A DNA stretch of 64,000 nt from Syncephalastrum monosporum B8922 (Eukaryota > Mucoromycota > Mucoromycetes > Mucorales > Syncephalastraceae), in contig JNEN01001260.1 of the NCBI GenBank assembly GCA_000697355.1, positions 1 to 64,000 on the forward strand. The letters are read 5' to 3'. The first letter of the stretch is position 1. Each line of letters starts with the position of its first letter. Under the pieces are notes generated by a model. It saw only the letters and a list, made by a program, of their open reading frames with translations, was not told where the DNA came from and ran no database searches. A program made the translations under genes and the position numbers. This document shows positions 21,993 through 33,625 of the stretch, piece by piece.

Positions 21993-24587
21993 ATGAGTGA
22001 CCTGGACGAAGCGTTACGCGACCTGGAGAAGCAGGTGAATGATTTCACGCTGGTAAAGTACCTTAAATTGGGAGCACAAACACAAACAAAAAAGGGCCTC
22101 CCCAAGAATGGTGGAGCCAACGGCTCACCTTATTGTATTTCACCCATCAACCCATATTAATCCGTTTGTGCGCCCTCACCAGGCAGTCGACGAAACGCCC
22201 TCAACGCCTCAGCAGGACCGTCTCCCGGGCCGCGACCTTCCTGCGACACACGCCCCTTCGCCCTCCCGATCCATGACCACCTCTCACCGTCACCATCCCC
22301 ACCGCCATCCCCGTGCTACCCGATCCGACCACAGCAACAGCGATGAAAGCGACGACGACAACGTCTGTGTCGCCGCGCTCAGGAACAAACCACCCCGTCA
22401 TCTCTCGAGAAGTGCCAGCCAAGGCGCTTCCATCGCCCGATCCCGCCGAGAACCGGCCCCACCGCCATTGCCGCAACCGTCTCTCAACCCAAAGAATGAC
22501 AGTAACCAGGATCAGGATGACGATCTCAAGGCAGCTGTGCAATGTGCCTGGGCCGTCCTCGAAGGTCGAGGCGATCCACCCGCGACGACCGCCCTTCCGT
22601 CTCAGGTGAACCCTCCGCCTCAGCCTCAGGCCCATCCCCATCCCCAGCGCCAGGCGCCTGTGCCTGTCAAGGTAAACCCGTCAATTCATCACCTTATTTC
22701 TTATATTTTTTTTTTTTATTTTACCCTGATTCCGATATGGCTCAATTAGGACGACATGCGCTCCAAGCCAACCTTGCAGCAGCAGCAACCACCCACGCCA
22801 AGCCCCCCTGCACGCACCCTCACGACGCGTATCTATATCAACGACGCCTCCAACCACAAGGTCGTCCAGCTGACGAGTGCCCTCACGACCGCCACCGTCC
22901 TCCAATACCTCAAGCGCAAGGGCCTCTTGGCTTCGGGCGAAAACTGGGCCATGTTTGAATATGCAAGCGGACATGGCATCGGTAAGGGACACGCCCCAGG
23001 TTCAGGGCCTACCTTATAACCTTATAACCTCATATGATCCTATTCTGAGGGGCTCATTTCCGTTGTTTGTCTCTTAGAACGCCCTCTACGCGAGTGGGAA
23101 GTCATGATCGATGTGGCTTCCAACTGGGAACCCGAGGAAAACAACTCTTTCCTTGTCAAACCCTACAACTATCGGACCTCTTTGACGGCCGAGGTACCAC
23201 AAATATATTCTATGCTCGCACTTTATAGAAAACACCAACGCTTCCTTTGTTCTATTTAGCCCGTACTACAGAAGACGTATCCTCCGAAGCATGGCTGGCT
23301 CTACATTGAATACAAGAAGGGCAAATGGCAGAAGCGCTTCTGCTACATCATGGACAATGCTATCCATCATGCCAAGGACAGTAAGGTACGTCGAACGGTG
23401 CACGGAACCCGGGAGAAACACGAGAAAATAGAAAACAGGCGAGCACGCCCGGTATGTTATTTTCGGATACTGAAACCGGTTATTTCTTTCCAGGGATCAG
23501 GATCCGCGATCCTGTGCCACCTTGCCACATTTGACGTCTATACCATGCTTCAAATGACCCGATCCTCGCCTACCCACTTTGTGTTTGCCTTGCGGGCTCA
23601 AGACAAGCAAAAGATCTTTGAACGTCAGGAGGATTATATCCGCTTGCTCTGCGCAGAGGACCAACTGTCCTTGAAGGAATGGGTGCTGAGTATCCGTTGC
23701 GCTATCGTAAGTAGACAGGAGAGGGAAGAGAGTGGAGAACCGATGGCCTGCGATGCTCATGAGCCATGGGACTGGGTTATCTTTAGAGCACGATGCATCA
23801 CCAGCAATTTCCACACCGTGTACTGAACCCGTTCGGACCCGCCGATGCCCCGCCGCCGCCAGCAGCACCACAGCCCAGAAACGAGGAGGGACGTAGTCTT
23901 TCGCGCAGTAACACGTCGGGCGGCGTGCGACGACACAAATCGACCCGAGAGCTGAAATCCAATGGGTCTGGCAAACTCTCGCGTAGCGGGACCTTGCGAG
24001 GGACGGAGGCACCCTTGCTCGACTACAGCGACGACGGTCCCTTTGCGAAAGGCTCGCTTCTCAACAATGACGCCACCACGCCATCCTACCATCATCCGCA
24101 ACAGCCGTACCACCCTCCACCTGTACCACCCATGCCAGCCATGCCTGTCGAAGATGCCCAGCCCGCCAATACCTTGATCCAGATCGATGACAAGGTCAAG
24201 TTCGCCAAGGGCTCCCTTCTGGACCAGAGTAACCACAGCAGTATGCCCATGGTGCCGACCGCCAATGCGGCGGCTGCGGCGGCTGTGGCGGCCTCGACGA
24301 CCAGCAAGCTGTCACGCTCGAAAAGCACGCACGCGACAGCGGCCGACGGCCGTGCGACCTTGCGACGCAAAAACACGACCGGCCGAACCCGACATGAGAT
24401 ACCCCTGGCTGCACAGCCCGCGATGCCGCCTGTCGCCAATGGAAGTCCCATGATATCCTCAACGGGCATACCCAGCAACGGACCCTTGCTTCAGCTCGAT
24501 GGCACACGCGAGCAGGTCCACACGCAGGAACTCATGAGTCGCCAGGTCAAGCCACTGCTTAATTTTGCGGGTGACCGACGCCTGTAA
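21993..24587 (+). CDS. RA-PH domain adaptor (Mig10/RIAM/lamellipodin-Grb7-like)
   Basis: Exons 21993-22052, 22183-22671, 22750-22981, 23078-23193, 23260-23385, 23494-23706 and 23787-24587 give 678 aa. The N-terminus has a short acidic coil (LDEALRDLEKQVNDF), like MRL-family proteins. A Ras-associating domain lies at about residues 195-290 (RIYINDASNHKVVQLTS; TVLQYLKRKGLL) and is directly followed by a PH domain at about 308-415 (HGWLYIEYKKGKWQKRFCYI; LSLKEWVLSIRCAI). The RA-PH tandem is the hallmark of proteins linking Ras-like GTPases and phosphoinositides to actin. The C-terminal half is disordered, basic and proline-rich, with PPPVPPMPAMP (possible SH3/EVH1 ligand) and two copies of FAKGSLL. 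A role in polarised hyphal growth is an inference. Confidence 0.87.
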
Positions 24588-24794
24588 CTGTTTTTTTTTC
24601 TTTCCCTCTTTTTCGCCAACATGGGTTCTGAATGTTTTCCACGTGTGTGTATGTGTGCGTGCGTGCATGAGAGTGCTGGAAACTTTTACTGACTTCCCAT
24701 AGGCCATGCATAGATAAAGGTGACAACATTGCATAAACATAATGAGATAAGCATCCATGATATTGATATAGGGTGGGTGACGAGCTGAATGACA

Positions 24795-25566
24795 TCAGGC
24801 AATGGTGGTAGGATGATGGATGCTAGCGGATTGCTTGGTATCGGTGTCTGGCTTGGCGGTGGCGGTGGTGGCGGTGGTGGTGCTGGTCGGCATATTGCCT
24901 GTCTTTTCCAGCTCGGCAATTTCAGCAGCCGCTATACATGATTCATCGGTCAGACACACACACGCAGAACACACACAGACAAAGAAAAGGACATACTCAA
25001 AAAGCGACCTCCCGGACCACGTGGTCGTCTCATGGCATGCTTATGCCTGCTTTCGTGCAGGTAGGGCTTACGGGTGCGGGAGTTACGGCTCAGCTCCTCT
25101 TGCCGGAAGCGGGCCGCCCGCCGCTTTAGGATACGGTGATACTGCTTTGCGTTGACGTAAAGCGGCTCTTCTTCGGGCGGACCCTCGGCAGGCGCCTGTT
25201 GCTGTGGATGCTGCTGTTGCTGTGTGATCAGGACTTCGCCATTGGCCCCACGGTAGACATGGGGAGAAACCATGACGCCGGGCTATGCGGGGTGGTTAGA
25301 CAGGGCCCATCATTCATTGTACCTTTTATATACAGATATATAAATATATATATATTACCAGTTGCGCAGCAAAGCGAGTTGGGTCATAGCTCACGCCATG
25401 CTCGTCGCCCTAAGGTATGATAGAGAGATAAGAACGCATCCACTCTAAAACGGGCAAAACATACGATATTGACTTGGGCCGAGGTGGAGAAGGCTGTGTT
25501 GTTGCTTGTCTCGGGGTACGAACCGTTGCTGTTGGTACTGAAAGGAGAATGGTTGCGATCCATCAT
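24795..25566 (-). CDS. HAP2: CCAAT-binding factor subunit Hap2/NF-YA
   Basis: Sequence-specific subunit of the heterotrimeric CCAAT-binding complex. Exons 25566-25465, 25409-25359, 25282-24997 and 24931-24795 give 191 aa. The two-part conserved core is complete: the subunit-association helix ([20 protein letters not shown]), then the linker and DNA-binding part ([23 protein letters not shown]). It is short for a fungal Hap2, and the tail is Thr/Ala-rich. Two adjacent ATGs occur at 25566 and 25563. An acceptor-like tttag just upstream, near 25580, suggests a 5' leader intron, so a further coding exon upstream is possible. Confidence 0.9.
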
Positions 25567-25953
25567 GGGCAGTTCAAACTAAAAGCCAAGCCATTGCAAA
25601 GGAAGAACGAGGACGACCGGCGAACGGCAAGTGCAGTAAACAGGGACGCGCGTGAGTGGAAAAGGTGCGAAAGGTGTACAGCACACATACTTCACAGAAA
25701 CCGCGCACAAGCTGAGAGATGATATGAGTGGAGGAAACTATGAGCCAATCAATGAGGACTTGTCCTTGCCCTTTTTCTTTTCGTCGCTGTTCTCCCCTTG
25801 TGACCGTGACTGCCTTATCATTTCAGTAGAAAGATCTTGTATCACCCCATCTCCCTCCCTATGCATATTGCATTCAGCCCTCCATCCTGGCGTGTCGGTG
25901 CGCGAGCAACAGGGTACATTTCATGATGTGCACTTTTAGTATAATACAGTGAA

Positions 25954-27633
25954 TTATGTTTGAATGCTGACTGACAGCATATCTTGATCTTCCAGGTCTG
26001 TATCTTGGATCGAATCCTCGAGCGAAAGCCTCTCGCCTTCAAATGAGAAAGCAATCTTTTCTGGAGACACACTTAGCTGTCTTTGCTCCACATAGTATCT
26101 TGCTACGCTATTCAGTTCCGTGGACTGGCGTGTTCCAATGTGTTAGTACCACCCTTCCACCTGATGTCTAACGAGCTTACCGGTTTGACGCGCACGATAA
26201 TATCGTCTGCGTCTTTACTTCGCAATCGGATCACCAGACGTTCCTCTTCGACCTTCTCGGACTCCTTGAGAAGCTCCTCTTCCTCTTGTGCCATTTGTCT
26301 TATCCTCGCCGCTCTTGCTTCCGCCTCCTCTTGTTCTTTGCGACTGTAGTCAGTCTTCAGGTATGCCTCTAAACGACGGTCGTGCGTCAATCAAAGCTTT
26401 TCTTTTTTCTAGCGACGGAATCCACCTACTCATGATATGAACTTCATGTCCATCCATCGTCAAACTGAAAGGAGTCGCGCGAAGCACCACGGGTGTGTTG
26501 CGGTAGGTGAGTAACACATCATCTTTGCGCAGGAATTTACGTTTGCAAAACGAGCTCAGGATCTTGTCAAAGGGATCGTTCTGTTCAGGCGGTACGTGAG
26601 CGTGTGAATCCAATTGTCCCAAGGAATGCTTACGTCCATGACAATCATCTTGAGAGGTTTGGTTAGGCTGTCAACAAAAGCCTTGGCTTTTGGGTCTAGT
26701 TGTTCGTGATTGGCAAAGCTGATATAGTGGATCTTGATCGTGACTTTCTGAGGCGTGATGGCGTCCTTGGTAGGAGTACCGTCTCGGCCAGAGGCAATCA
26801 TGGCGAGCTCGGGATCCAGATCTTCAAAGTCGTTATCGGGTATATTGTAAGTCGAAGGGGTGGGAGGTGTTGACTGGGTCACGTGCGTTTGCTGCTGTAG
26901 AGATCGCTGCTTCTCCAGAAGACGTAGACGCTCAACCCTGCAAGACATTGCGTGAGCTTCAGTCCAGTGAGCGCTTTACTCCTTTTCTCTTTCCATTACC
27001 CTCGTATTTCTTCGGGTTCGTCCAAAATAAACAGGTCATCGTCTTCCTTACTATGTATTTAAAACGATCAGTTTCATGGGTAAAATCCACTTTGATGAAA
27101 GCAAGACGTACGCGGGTTCAGCAGCGGTGGAAGACGGTCCAGCACTGGCAAGATCCAGTACCTCGGGCGTTTGACTCTTCTCGTTCTCGTCTTGAGATAC
27201 TCCGTTGCTGTTGGTATGGTCCATGCTGCCTTCTTTGCTTTGGTTGCCCTTGCTACCGTCGTCGTCGTTGTCGTCGTTGTCGTCGTCGTCTTCCAAAAAT
27301 ATCGTTTTGATCATCTTTTTCGGTTTCTTTTTGCGGTTCAAGAAGTTTTCCTCGTCTGATTCAGAACCATCGGAATCAGAGTCAAAAAGACTGATGCCCA
27401 ATAGCTTCCCTAAGGTAAAAGAGTGAGCTGCCTTCTCCTCGTGGATTTCCCACCACCATGCTGAAAGAGGGGGGGGGAGGGGCGACCTTACTTTTTTCCA
27501 GGTATTGCGCATAGTCACCAGAATGAGTAATGTCTGGTGTCTGCTTTACTTTCCCTTTTCCTTTCGCTTTCGCTTTTCCTTTTCCTTTGATCGAACGCCG
27601 TGAGAGGTGACTGGTAATGTCGAAATCGGCCAT
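25954..27633 (-). CDS. RAD60: Rad60/Esc2/NIP45-family protein with SUMO-like domains
   Basis: Genome-stability factor that mimics SUMO and binds Ubc9 (family knowledge). Exons 27633-27492, 27409-27112, 27050-27000, 26937-26634, 26580-26430, 26368-26181 and 26124-25954 give 434 aa. The N-terminus has a KGKGKAKAKGKGKVK basic run and acidic serine-rich patches (FDSDSDGSESDEENF; DDDDNDDNDDD) resembling CK2 sites and SUMO-interacting motifs. The first SUMO-like domain is at about residues 225-315 (VTIKIHYISF; FDKILSSFCKRKFL). A charged helix (RKEQEEAEARAARIRQMAQE) leads to the second SUMO-like domain at about 360-434 (LVIRLRSKDADDIIVRV; FSFEGERLSLEDSIQDTDLE). There is no C-terminal Gly-Gly, as expected for this family. 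Confidence 0.88.
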
Positions 27634-27827
27634 GACAAGCGAAAATGAAGGCCAAAATAAAACAGGAAAGCAGAAGAAGCTGTCCACTGGTTCACATAGC
27701 CTTATTTGGTAATTAGTGAATGATTTCCTCACAAAGAAAGTGACAAGCAATCATGCAGGCGAAATCGTGTTATATTTCTTGATAAAAAAAAAAAAAAAAA
27801 AGAAAACAATGTATGGATAGATGGAGT

Positions 27828-28965
27828 CTAAAAGTCGTGGTGTGCAAGCTTTTGGATACCTTCAACATCAAAGATACCTTTGAGTCCCTTTTGCTCTATG
27901 GCAGACGTGATAGCTTGAGCGACGGTATCAATGTGCAGTGGTGGGGTAGTAATGGCCGTGCCAAACGGCAATGAGTTGAGCTCCTTGGCGATCGGTTTGG
28001 TTAACGTATTCGCCAGCCGTAAACCCATGGCTACTGGCGCTACGGTCGGGCGTTTTCCACCATACATGAGACCTAGCCTAGATGCATGAGTTTATCGTCC
28101 GATGTACTGCACACAACACACACGGGAGACATACCCGGTCGCAGCACCACCGAGCGGAATTCTGGCTGTGCAAAGAGATAGCGTTCCACTTCGCGTTTCG
28201 TACTAAAGTATCGTGGATCGACAAAAGGGAACAAATCGGAAGCAGAGATATATACAAAAGAATCCATGGTGGGCAACTTGGCTACCGTTTTGGCCACCGT
28301 GATGGCTAGATTCGGGCATTCAGTCATTACGGGGTTGTTCTCTCTCTCTTCCTCGAAGACTTACCCGTATCTCGGTTCATTTTTTCAAAGGTAGGTCGCT
28401 CGGCACCCTTCATTGGGTTGCCGCGGTCATGCAGTCCTATCAGTCCGCCGGCGACCTTGCCGATGCCTTTGGCAGCATCGCAGAAGCTCTGCGCACTCGC
28501 GAGATCCTTATAATCGCTTTCGGATATGATGCCCACGGTTTGGACAACATCTGTCACACCCTCAAGGTACTTTTCGTACGTTTCTGGCTCCAGACTGTCA
28601 CCCTTCGCCCATTCGACCTACACGAAAAGACGGGATCGCCGGCTGGTAAGAAACACGCGTCGCGATCAAACCCATTGCAGCAGCCAGTGGAGGTTCTTTT
28701 ACCTTTTCAGCCCATGCAGGGCGGCCGTGCTTGAAGACGCTGGGTTCACCCTTGCGGCTGCAGCTGCGTTTGAGAGGACAGTTGGAATGCAAGTGTATAG
28801 AAAACTGACCTAAGGCTCACAGTCTCCCAACCCTGACGCGCGGCGAATTTGCAAATGTTGAGACCTAGACACCCATGTTAGCAGGAAAACAGAGAGGTAA
28901 GCCGACTCACCGAGGAATCCAGAGCCACCGACGACGAGGATCTTTTTAGCTGCGGTTGTAGACAT
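27828..28965 (-). CDS. COQ11: Coq11-like atypical short-chain dehydrogenase
   Basis: Exons 28965-28911, 28864-28810, 28757-28703, 28617-28365, 28305-28135 and 28072-27828 give 277 aa. An N-terminal Rossmann nucleotide-binding motif (KKILVVGGSGFLG, residues 7-19) is followed by SLSRKGEP and a middle segment with VYISASDLFPFVDPRYFSTK, where the Tyr-x3-Lys-like active-site pattern is YFSTKREVE. This matches the extended/atypical SDR group of yeast YLR290C (Coq11) and complex I NDUFA9. Coq11 associates with the mitochondrial coenzyme Q synthome. The last intron could use either of two nearby acceptors; only the downstream one (exon start 28072) avoids an in-frame stop. No strong mitochondrial presequence is visible. 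Confidence 0.82.
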
Positions 28966-29552
28966 GACAGCGGAAGGTAAGCCAATTTTTCAAGCAGCAG
29001 ACGCGGACAACTTAAATTGGGCGATTGGCAGGGGCGTAGAAATTACACCCGAAAGCCATCATCGAATTAAATAATAACAGTAACAGTACCAGCAATAGTC
29101 ATAGCACACAAGTGTATTACGCCTGAAGCCGCTTATCGCTTATTTAAGATGGGATAAAGCTATAGTATGATTTCTTGATTACTGTCACTGCTCATGCTAC
29201 GACCGACTCGGTTATCGCTGTCATGTCAAGACGTGTATACATAGGCAATATACCGTCAAGATGACGGCGGCAGGGGTTATTCTATCCAAAGGACCTGAAT
29301 CATTCGTCAGTCTGATGGCAAACGTGGCTTTTATGCTCAATATCCACGCTTGCACCGCATGATGGACTGTATAAACGAATAACGACCGCTCCTGAACTGC
29401 ATAGATTGATAAAGTTCGGTCGCGTTGGATTGCCATGTGGCAGTATGCAATTCCCCGTTGGTGGTGTGTAACATCGAGTTTTTTGGGCTCAAGCGGCGAT
29501 CATTCTTTTTGTTCTTCTCCCTGCACCGTGCACAGAGTCACCTCACAGTGTC
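28966..29552. other. Divergent promoter region (COQ11-like / ERV2)
   Basis: 587 bp between two divergent start codons. No further ORF or RNA gene was recognised. Confidence 0.5.
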
Positions 29553-30296
29553 ATGCGTCTCATTCCCGCTTTAGTTACCGTGGTCACAGTGGGAATCCTG
29601 ATCCTTGGGAGCATTCTTGTATTGAGGCTGCCAGAGATGCTTTCTGAGCGTACACCTTGGGACTCGAACGTACCTGGCCAGAGCAAGGCGTCGCTGACAG
29701 GAGGCGTAATCAGTGCAAAGATGAACAATGCCACCATAAAGTATGCCGATCCCTTTGAATCCCTTGAAAGGATCATGCTCACACACATATACACACGCTT
29801 TTTCTATGGTCCAGGGCTGAGATAGGGCGCAGCACATGGAAGGTAGCGTTGAAGATATAAGCATAAGAAGTGAAAAGGGACACTCGTACGACCATCATAG
29901 GACAACAGCTTTTACATACGATGGTGGCCCAGTACCCAGAAGAGCCCAAAGACGATGAAAGGGCAGCACTGCAGCAATTCATCACACTGCTGTCTCGATT
30001 ATATCCATGCGGTGAATGGTAATGCGTATCTCAGTCTCCTCATATTTGACTCATCTCCACCTCTTTCTTTTTGCAGCGCCGAGCACTTTCAACTTTTGCT
30101 GAAAAAATACCCCGCCCAGACCTCATCACGCGTCTCGGCATCCCAGTGGGCTTGCGCTATCCACAACAAGGTCAACGAGCGTCTCGGAAAGGAGATCTTC
30201 AACTGCGCAGACATTGAGCAGAAATATCAGTGCGGCTGTGAAGAGGATCCCCTAGACACTCTGATCGCGACGACCGCATCTATGAAAGATGAATAA
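29553..30296 (+). CDS. ERV2: ER FAD-linked sulfhydryl oxidase Erv2
   Basis: Generates disulfides in the ER lumen and passes them to protein disulfide isomerase. Exons 29553-29740, 29815-29842, 29909-30018 and 30077-30296 give 181 aa. An N-terminal signal anchor (ALVTVVTVGILILGSILVL) distinguishes it from mitochondrial Erv1. The ERV/ALR core contains GRSTWKLLHTM, the redox motif CGEC (residues about 107-110, split by intron 3), and the FAD-binding HNKVNERLGK, with CGC near the end as a candidate shuttle cysteine pair. Exon 2 is only 28 nt and encodes the conserved GRSTWK. All key residues are present, so the enzyme should be active. Confidence 0.93.
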
Positions 30297-30826
30297 AAAC
30301 CTGATTTCTGCCTGTCGAAGACTCCATTATCATTAGCAACAAAAGACGAAAGTAAGCTTGTGAGAAATGACTGATATTTCCACGAGAGCATTTGAACACA
30401 CCGATTGGAAGAGGATAAGTAGACTTTCACCGTAGGAAATGAAATGAAGTACTGCTTTACCAGGAGAAATACTGATATAGTATTCCTCAGAGTTCACGCG
30501 ATTTCAGCATTACTAACTACTCCAGGTAGAACTATTGACTTACTCCATACTCCAGGTTTCCCAGTACAGCGGTATGAAATAGTCACCTAGGTTAGGTTCG
30601 CAGCGCAGTTGCAAAGCAATCTGGGCGTTGCTTTCGGGCCTTCACTCTTCATCTATCTATCACAACGACACACCAAAACGTAGCCCAGACAGGATAGAAA
30701 GCCTTTCCTTGAGGAGATAGTTGAGATCAAGGACAATTGGGTCACCCAGTATTTTGCCGGACTGAACCAGCATGCCTTTGCTACGCTGTTTTCTTCTACA
30801 GATACATGGGCACTATCATTCATGCG
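30297..30826. other. Convergent intergenic region
   Basis: Lies between the 3' ends of ERV2 and the RNase H-like gene. It contains a short duplicated phrase (actccaggt at about 30521 and 30549). No gene was recognised. Confidence 0.5.
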
Positions 30827-31414
30827 CTAAATGTGACGTCGCAAAGCGGAGGCAGCCAGCTTAACTGCTTCGACCCTCCCCTTTGCGGCGTCGCTACAAG
30901 TGATGTGCTTGTATATCGTCGGGCCCACACGCAGATGCTCCAGTGCCAGGATCTCCTTGAGCAAACCCTGATGTTTGACAGGCTGCTTTTTTGACGTCTT
31001 CCAGCCATTATTTATCCATACGGAACGCCAGGTACTGCAAGCTCGGACGGCATATTGCGATGTAGTGCAGATCTCCAGCCTGCCGGGTAAATATCGAGAG
31101 GTGGTGAGCACATGAACAAAAGCCTGCAAAATGGCAAGATGCTGCGTCTGGATTGGCCCTTGGGCAGACCGACTCATGTTTCTAGGGTCGTCGTCTCCCC
31201 AGTAAACGCCAAACACAGCCGCTGTGGAGATATCACGGATGGTATCGTCATCGTGAGGGCCACTCCCATGAATATAGACAACGCTGGTGGTGTCGGACGG
31301 CGTGGACGGTTCGAGGGTAGAACTGATATGCCGTGCGTCGACAGCAGTCGCATCGGTGGCGGTATCGCTGAGTTGCAGACGACGCATACGGTCGAGGATA
31401 GCATCTTCAGACAT
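30827..31414 (-). CDS. RNase H-fold protein lacking catalytic acids
   Basis: Intronless, 195 codons from ATG at 31414; an in-frame ATG at 31441 is less likely. The middle resembles RNase H1: a first beta strand VVYIHGS where active enzymes have x-x-Y-x-D-G-S, then GVYWGDDDPRNMS, a helix IQTQHLAILQAFVHVL, the strand LEICTTSQYAV where active enzymes have TDSQY, and WINNGWKTSKKQPVKHQGLL like the GW...PVKN segment. By this alignment the first Asp is His, the helix Glu is Leu and the third Asp is Thr. The protein therefore probably does not cleave RNA. Its role is unknown; it could be a nucleic-acid-binding pseudoenzyme or a remnant of a retroelement RNase H. Fold assignment rests on pattern matching only. 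Confidence 0.7.
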   Translation of the reverse strand: MSEDAILDRMRRLQLSDTATDATAVDARHISSTLEPSTPSDTTSVVYIHGSGPHDDDTIRDISTAAVFGVYWGDDDPRNMSRSAQGPIQTQHLAILQAFVHVLTTSRYLPGRLEICTTSQYAVRACSTWRSVWINNGWKTSKKQPVKHQGLLKEILALEHLRVGPTIYKHITCSDAAKGRVEAVKLAASALRRHI

Positions 31415-31814
31415 TGTGACAGGTAAATGGACTCGCATCAATAGTGTAGGAGCAGACGTAAGTACGTAGAAGATATAGGTAAAAAAATCAAGAAGGAAAA
31501 GGTAGGTAAATCTTTGGCATTTTCAGTTCCATATTTATATTTGTATCAAGCCAGGAGAGGCTCCACTTTGAATAAAACGGTGATCCATTGATAGAGTTTT
31601 AGGTGCACTTGACCGCAATAATAAATAACAAGTTTGAAAGTCGAATGCATAACAGTGAGACTCAAGCGAGAGAGAGTGATGGTAAAAAAAAAGGTGAGGC
31701 GCAATTTTTGATTGATTAGGATCCTTGCCTCCGAACGTCACATTTTTCGCGCCCGCGCAAGTCGCGAACTTGCTCACACTTTTTTTCCCTCTTCAGTATA
31801 TCAAGCCTTGGACG
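31415..31814. other. Divergent promoter region (RNase H-like / NSP1)
   Basis: 400 bp between divergent starts. It is A/T-rich with a GCGCCCGCGC-like GC patch at about 31750, shortly before the NSP1 start. No other gene was recognised. Confidence 0.45.
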
Positions 31815-33625
31815 ATGGGTACGATTCTAGCATGGGCCGTGTTCATTTCACTCTGCAAACGACTCACACGCTTCCTTGACTCTGTTTAGCTTTTAACTTT
31901 GGCGGAAACAACAACCCAAGCCAGCCAGCGTCAGGCTTTGGTGGCTTTGGCTCCTCAGGTGCGTGCCTTCCATGACACCCGACTGACTATGTTTTGTCTC
32001 ATGCATCGATGGACCCATTAGGTACCTCGTCATTTGGTGGATTTGGACAACAATCGCAGGCGGGTGCTGCTTCGGGCGCTCCTGCGGCGAGTCCGTTCGG
32101 TGCCGCTGCCGCGCCTGCTACCGGTGGCGGTTTCGGCTTTGGCGGTGGTGCGGCCAGCACACCTGCGTCGACGGCGGGTGCGGCTGCTCCTGCTGCGGGC
32201 GGTTTTACGTTTGGTAGCAATACGTCCACGGCGCCAGCGGCAGGTGGCAGCGGTGGTTTCTCCTTTGGCAGCACAGCATCCAGTACGCCTGCATCACAAC
32301 CTGCCACAGGCGGGTTTTCCTTTGGCGGCGCAGCAAGCACGGGCGCCAGTGCTGCTCCCGCCACGGGCGGTTTCTCCTTTGGCGGCGGTGCTTCGGCAGC
32401 CCCCGCGGCTTCGACTGCTGCTCCTGCGACAAGCACCTTTGGTGGCCTAGGCGGTGCGTCAGGTAAAGATTCGTGTGTGTGTCTCTGTGTTGTTTCTTTG
32501 TCTCATATTCTTCCCGTCCCCCTTTTCTTTTTCTCATGCGTAATCAGGCTCGACACCGTCTTTTGGCGGCTTTGGCGGTGCTTCTACCACGGCCACGTCC
32601 ACGTCCACACCTGCACCTGCTGCGTCCGGCGGTCTCTTTGGTGCGAACACATCCGCACCCGCTACCGGTGGCGGTTTCTCCTTTGGCGGTGGCAGTGGTG
32701 GCGCAGCTGCTAGCGGCAGCGGTGGTTTCTCCTTTGGCGGTGGCAATGCCACATCCACGGGTGCTTGTAAGTAGAGATAGGGCTAGATATGAAGTAACAA
32801 ATGAGCTCACCAGTTTCGCTGTCTCTCGTTCATCGTACAGCCTCTGCAGCAACGACCGGCGCACCTTCCGCTGCCACGACCGCTCCCGGATTAACGACGT
32901 CCGCACCTACACTCACCACACAGCCCACCGTGTCTGCCCCAGCCAGCGCAGCGGCTACTACCTCCAGCACGACGGCTGCTACTCAGTCAGCCCAGAAACC
33001 CGTCACGGTGCCCACGCCATCATCGCTTAAAAACAAAACCATGGAAGAGATCCTCAATATGTGGTCGAAGGATCTGGAGAAGCATACGCGCGAATTCCAC
33101 ACACAGGCGTCCAAGGTGGCGGAATGGGATCGACAATTGGTGGACAACGGCCAAAAGATCTCTAACCTGCACAAAGAAGTGACTCAGATCGAAGATTCCC
33201 AGAAAGAGATCGACCAGAACCTCGAATACATCAACGCCCAGCAGGAAGAGCTCAACAGCATCTTGGACACATACGAGAAGCAGATCAAAGATGTCTATGA
33301 CGACAGCAATCTGCAGCAGCCCATGCAAGTGGCGGATGTGCAAAGAGAAAAGGCGTACGGTCTGGCGGAAACCCTCAACTCGCAGCTGGACGACGTCAAC
33401 AAGAACCTGAAGATCATGATTGACGAAATCAACACGATGGGCCCGCAGCAGGCGGAAGGCCGCGAGGACGATACCGTCAGCCAAATCGTCAAAATCCTGA
33501 ATTCGCACCTGAACTCGCTGCAGTGGATCGACACGGCTTCTACCGCGCTGCAAGGCAAACTGGCTGAAGTGACCAAGCTGCAGGAGGAGACGATCCGGAA
33601 CCATGAGCCCATGCTGCGACGATAA
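31815..33625 (+). CDS. NSP1: FG-repeat nucleoporin Nsp1
   Basis: Central-channel nucleoporin (vertebrate Nup62). Exon 1 carries only ATGG (31815-31818); the others are 31890-31958, 32022-32462, 32548-32766 and 32841-33625, giving 505 aa. Residues 1-245 are Phe-Gly repeats, many of the form GGFSFG or GGFTFG, set in Ala/Thr/Ser spacers. A Ser/Thr/Ala linker leads to the C-terminal Nsp1_C coiled coil from about residue 290 (MEEILNMWSKDLEKHTREFH; WDRQLVDNGQKI; LNSHLNSLQWIDTASTALQG), which assembles with Nup57/Nup49 and Nup82 partners. The four-base first coding exon is supported by the in-frame start MAFNFGGNN after splicing. Confidence 0.93.

Noticed and set aside
31999..32906. Long Pro/Ala/Lys-rich and Arg/Leu-rich frames on both strands over NSP1
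   Set aside because: They are shadows of the FG/Ala/Thr repeat code of NSP1; the Nsp1 frame alone links in phase to the conserved coiled coil.
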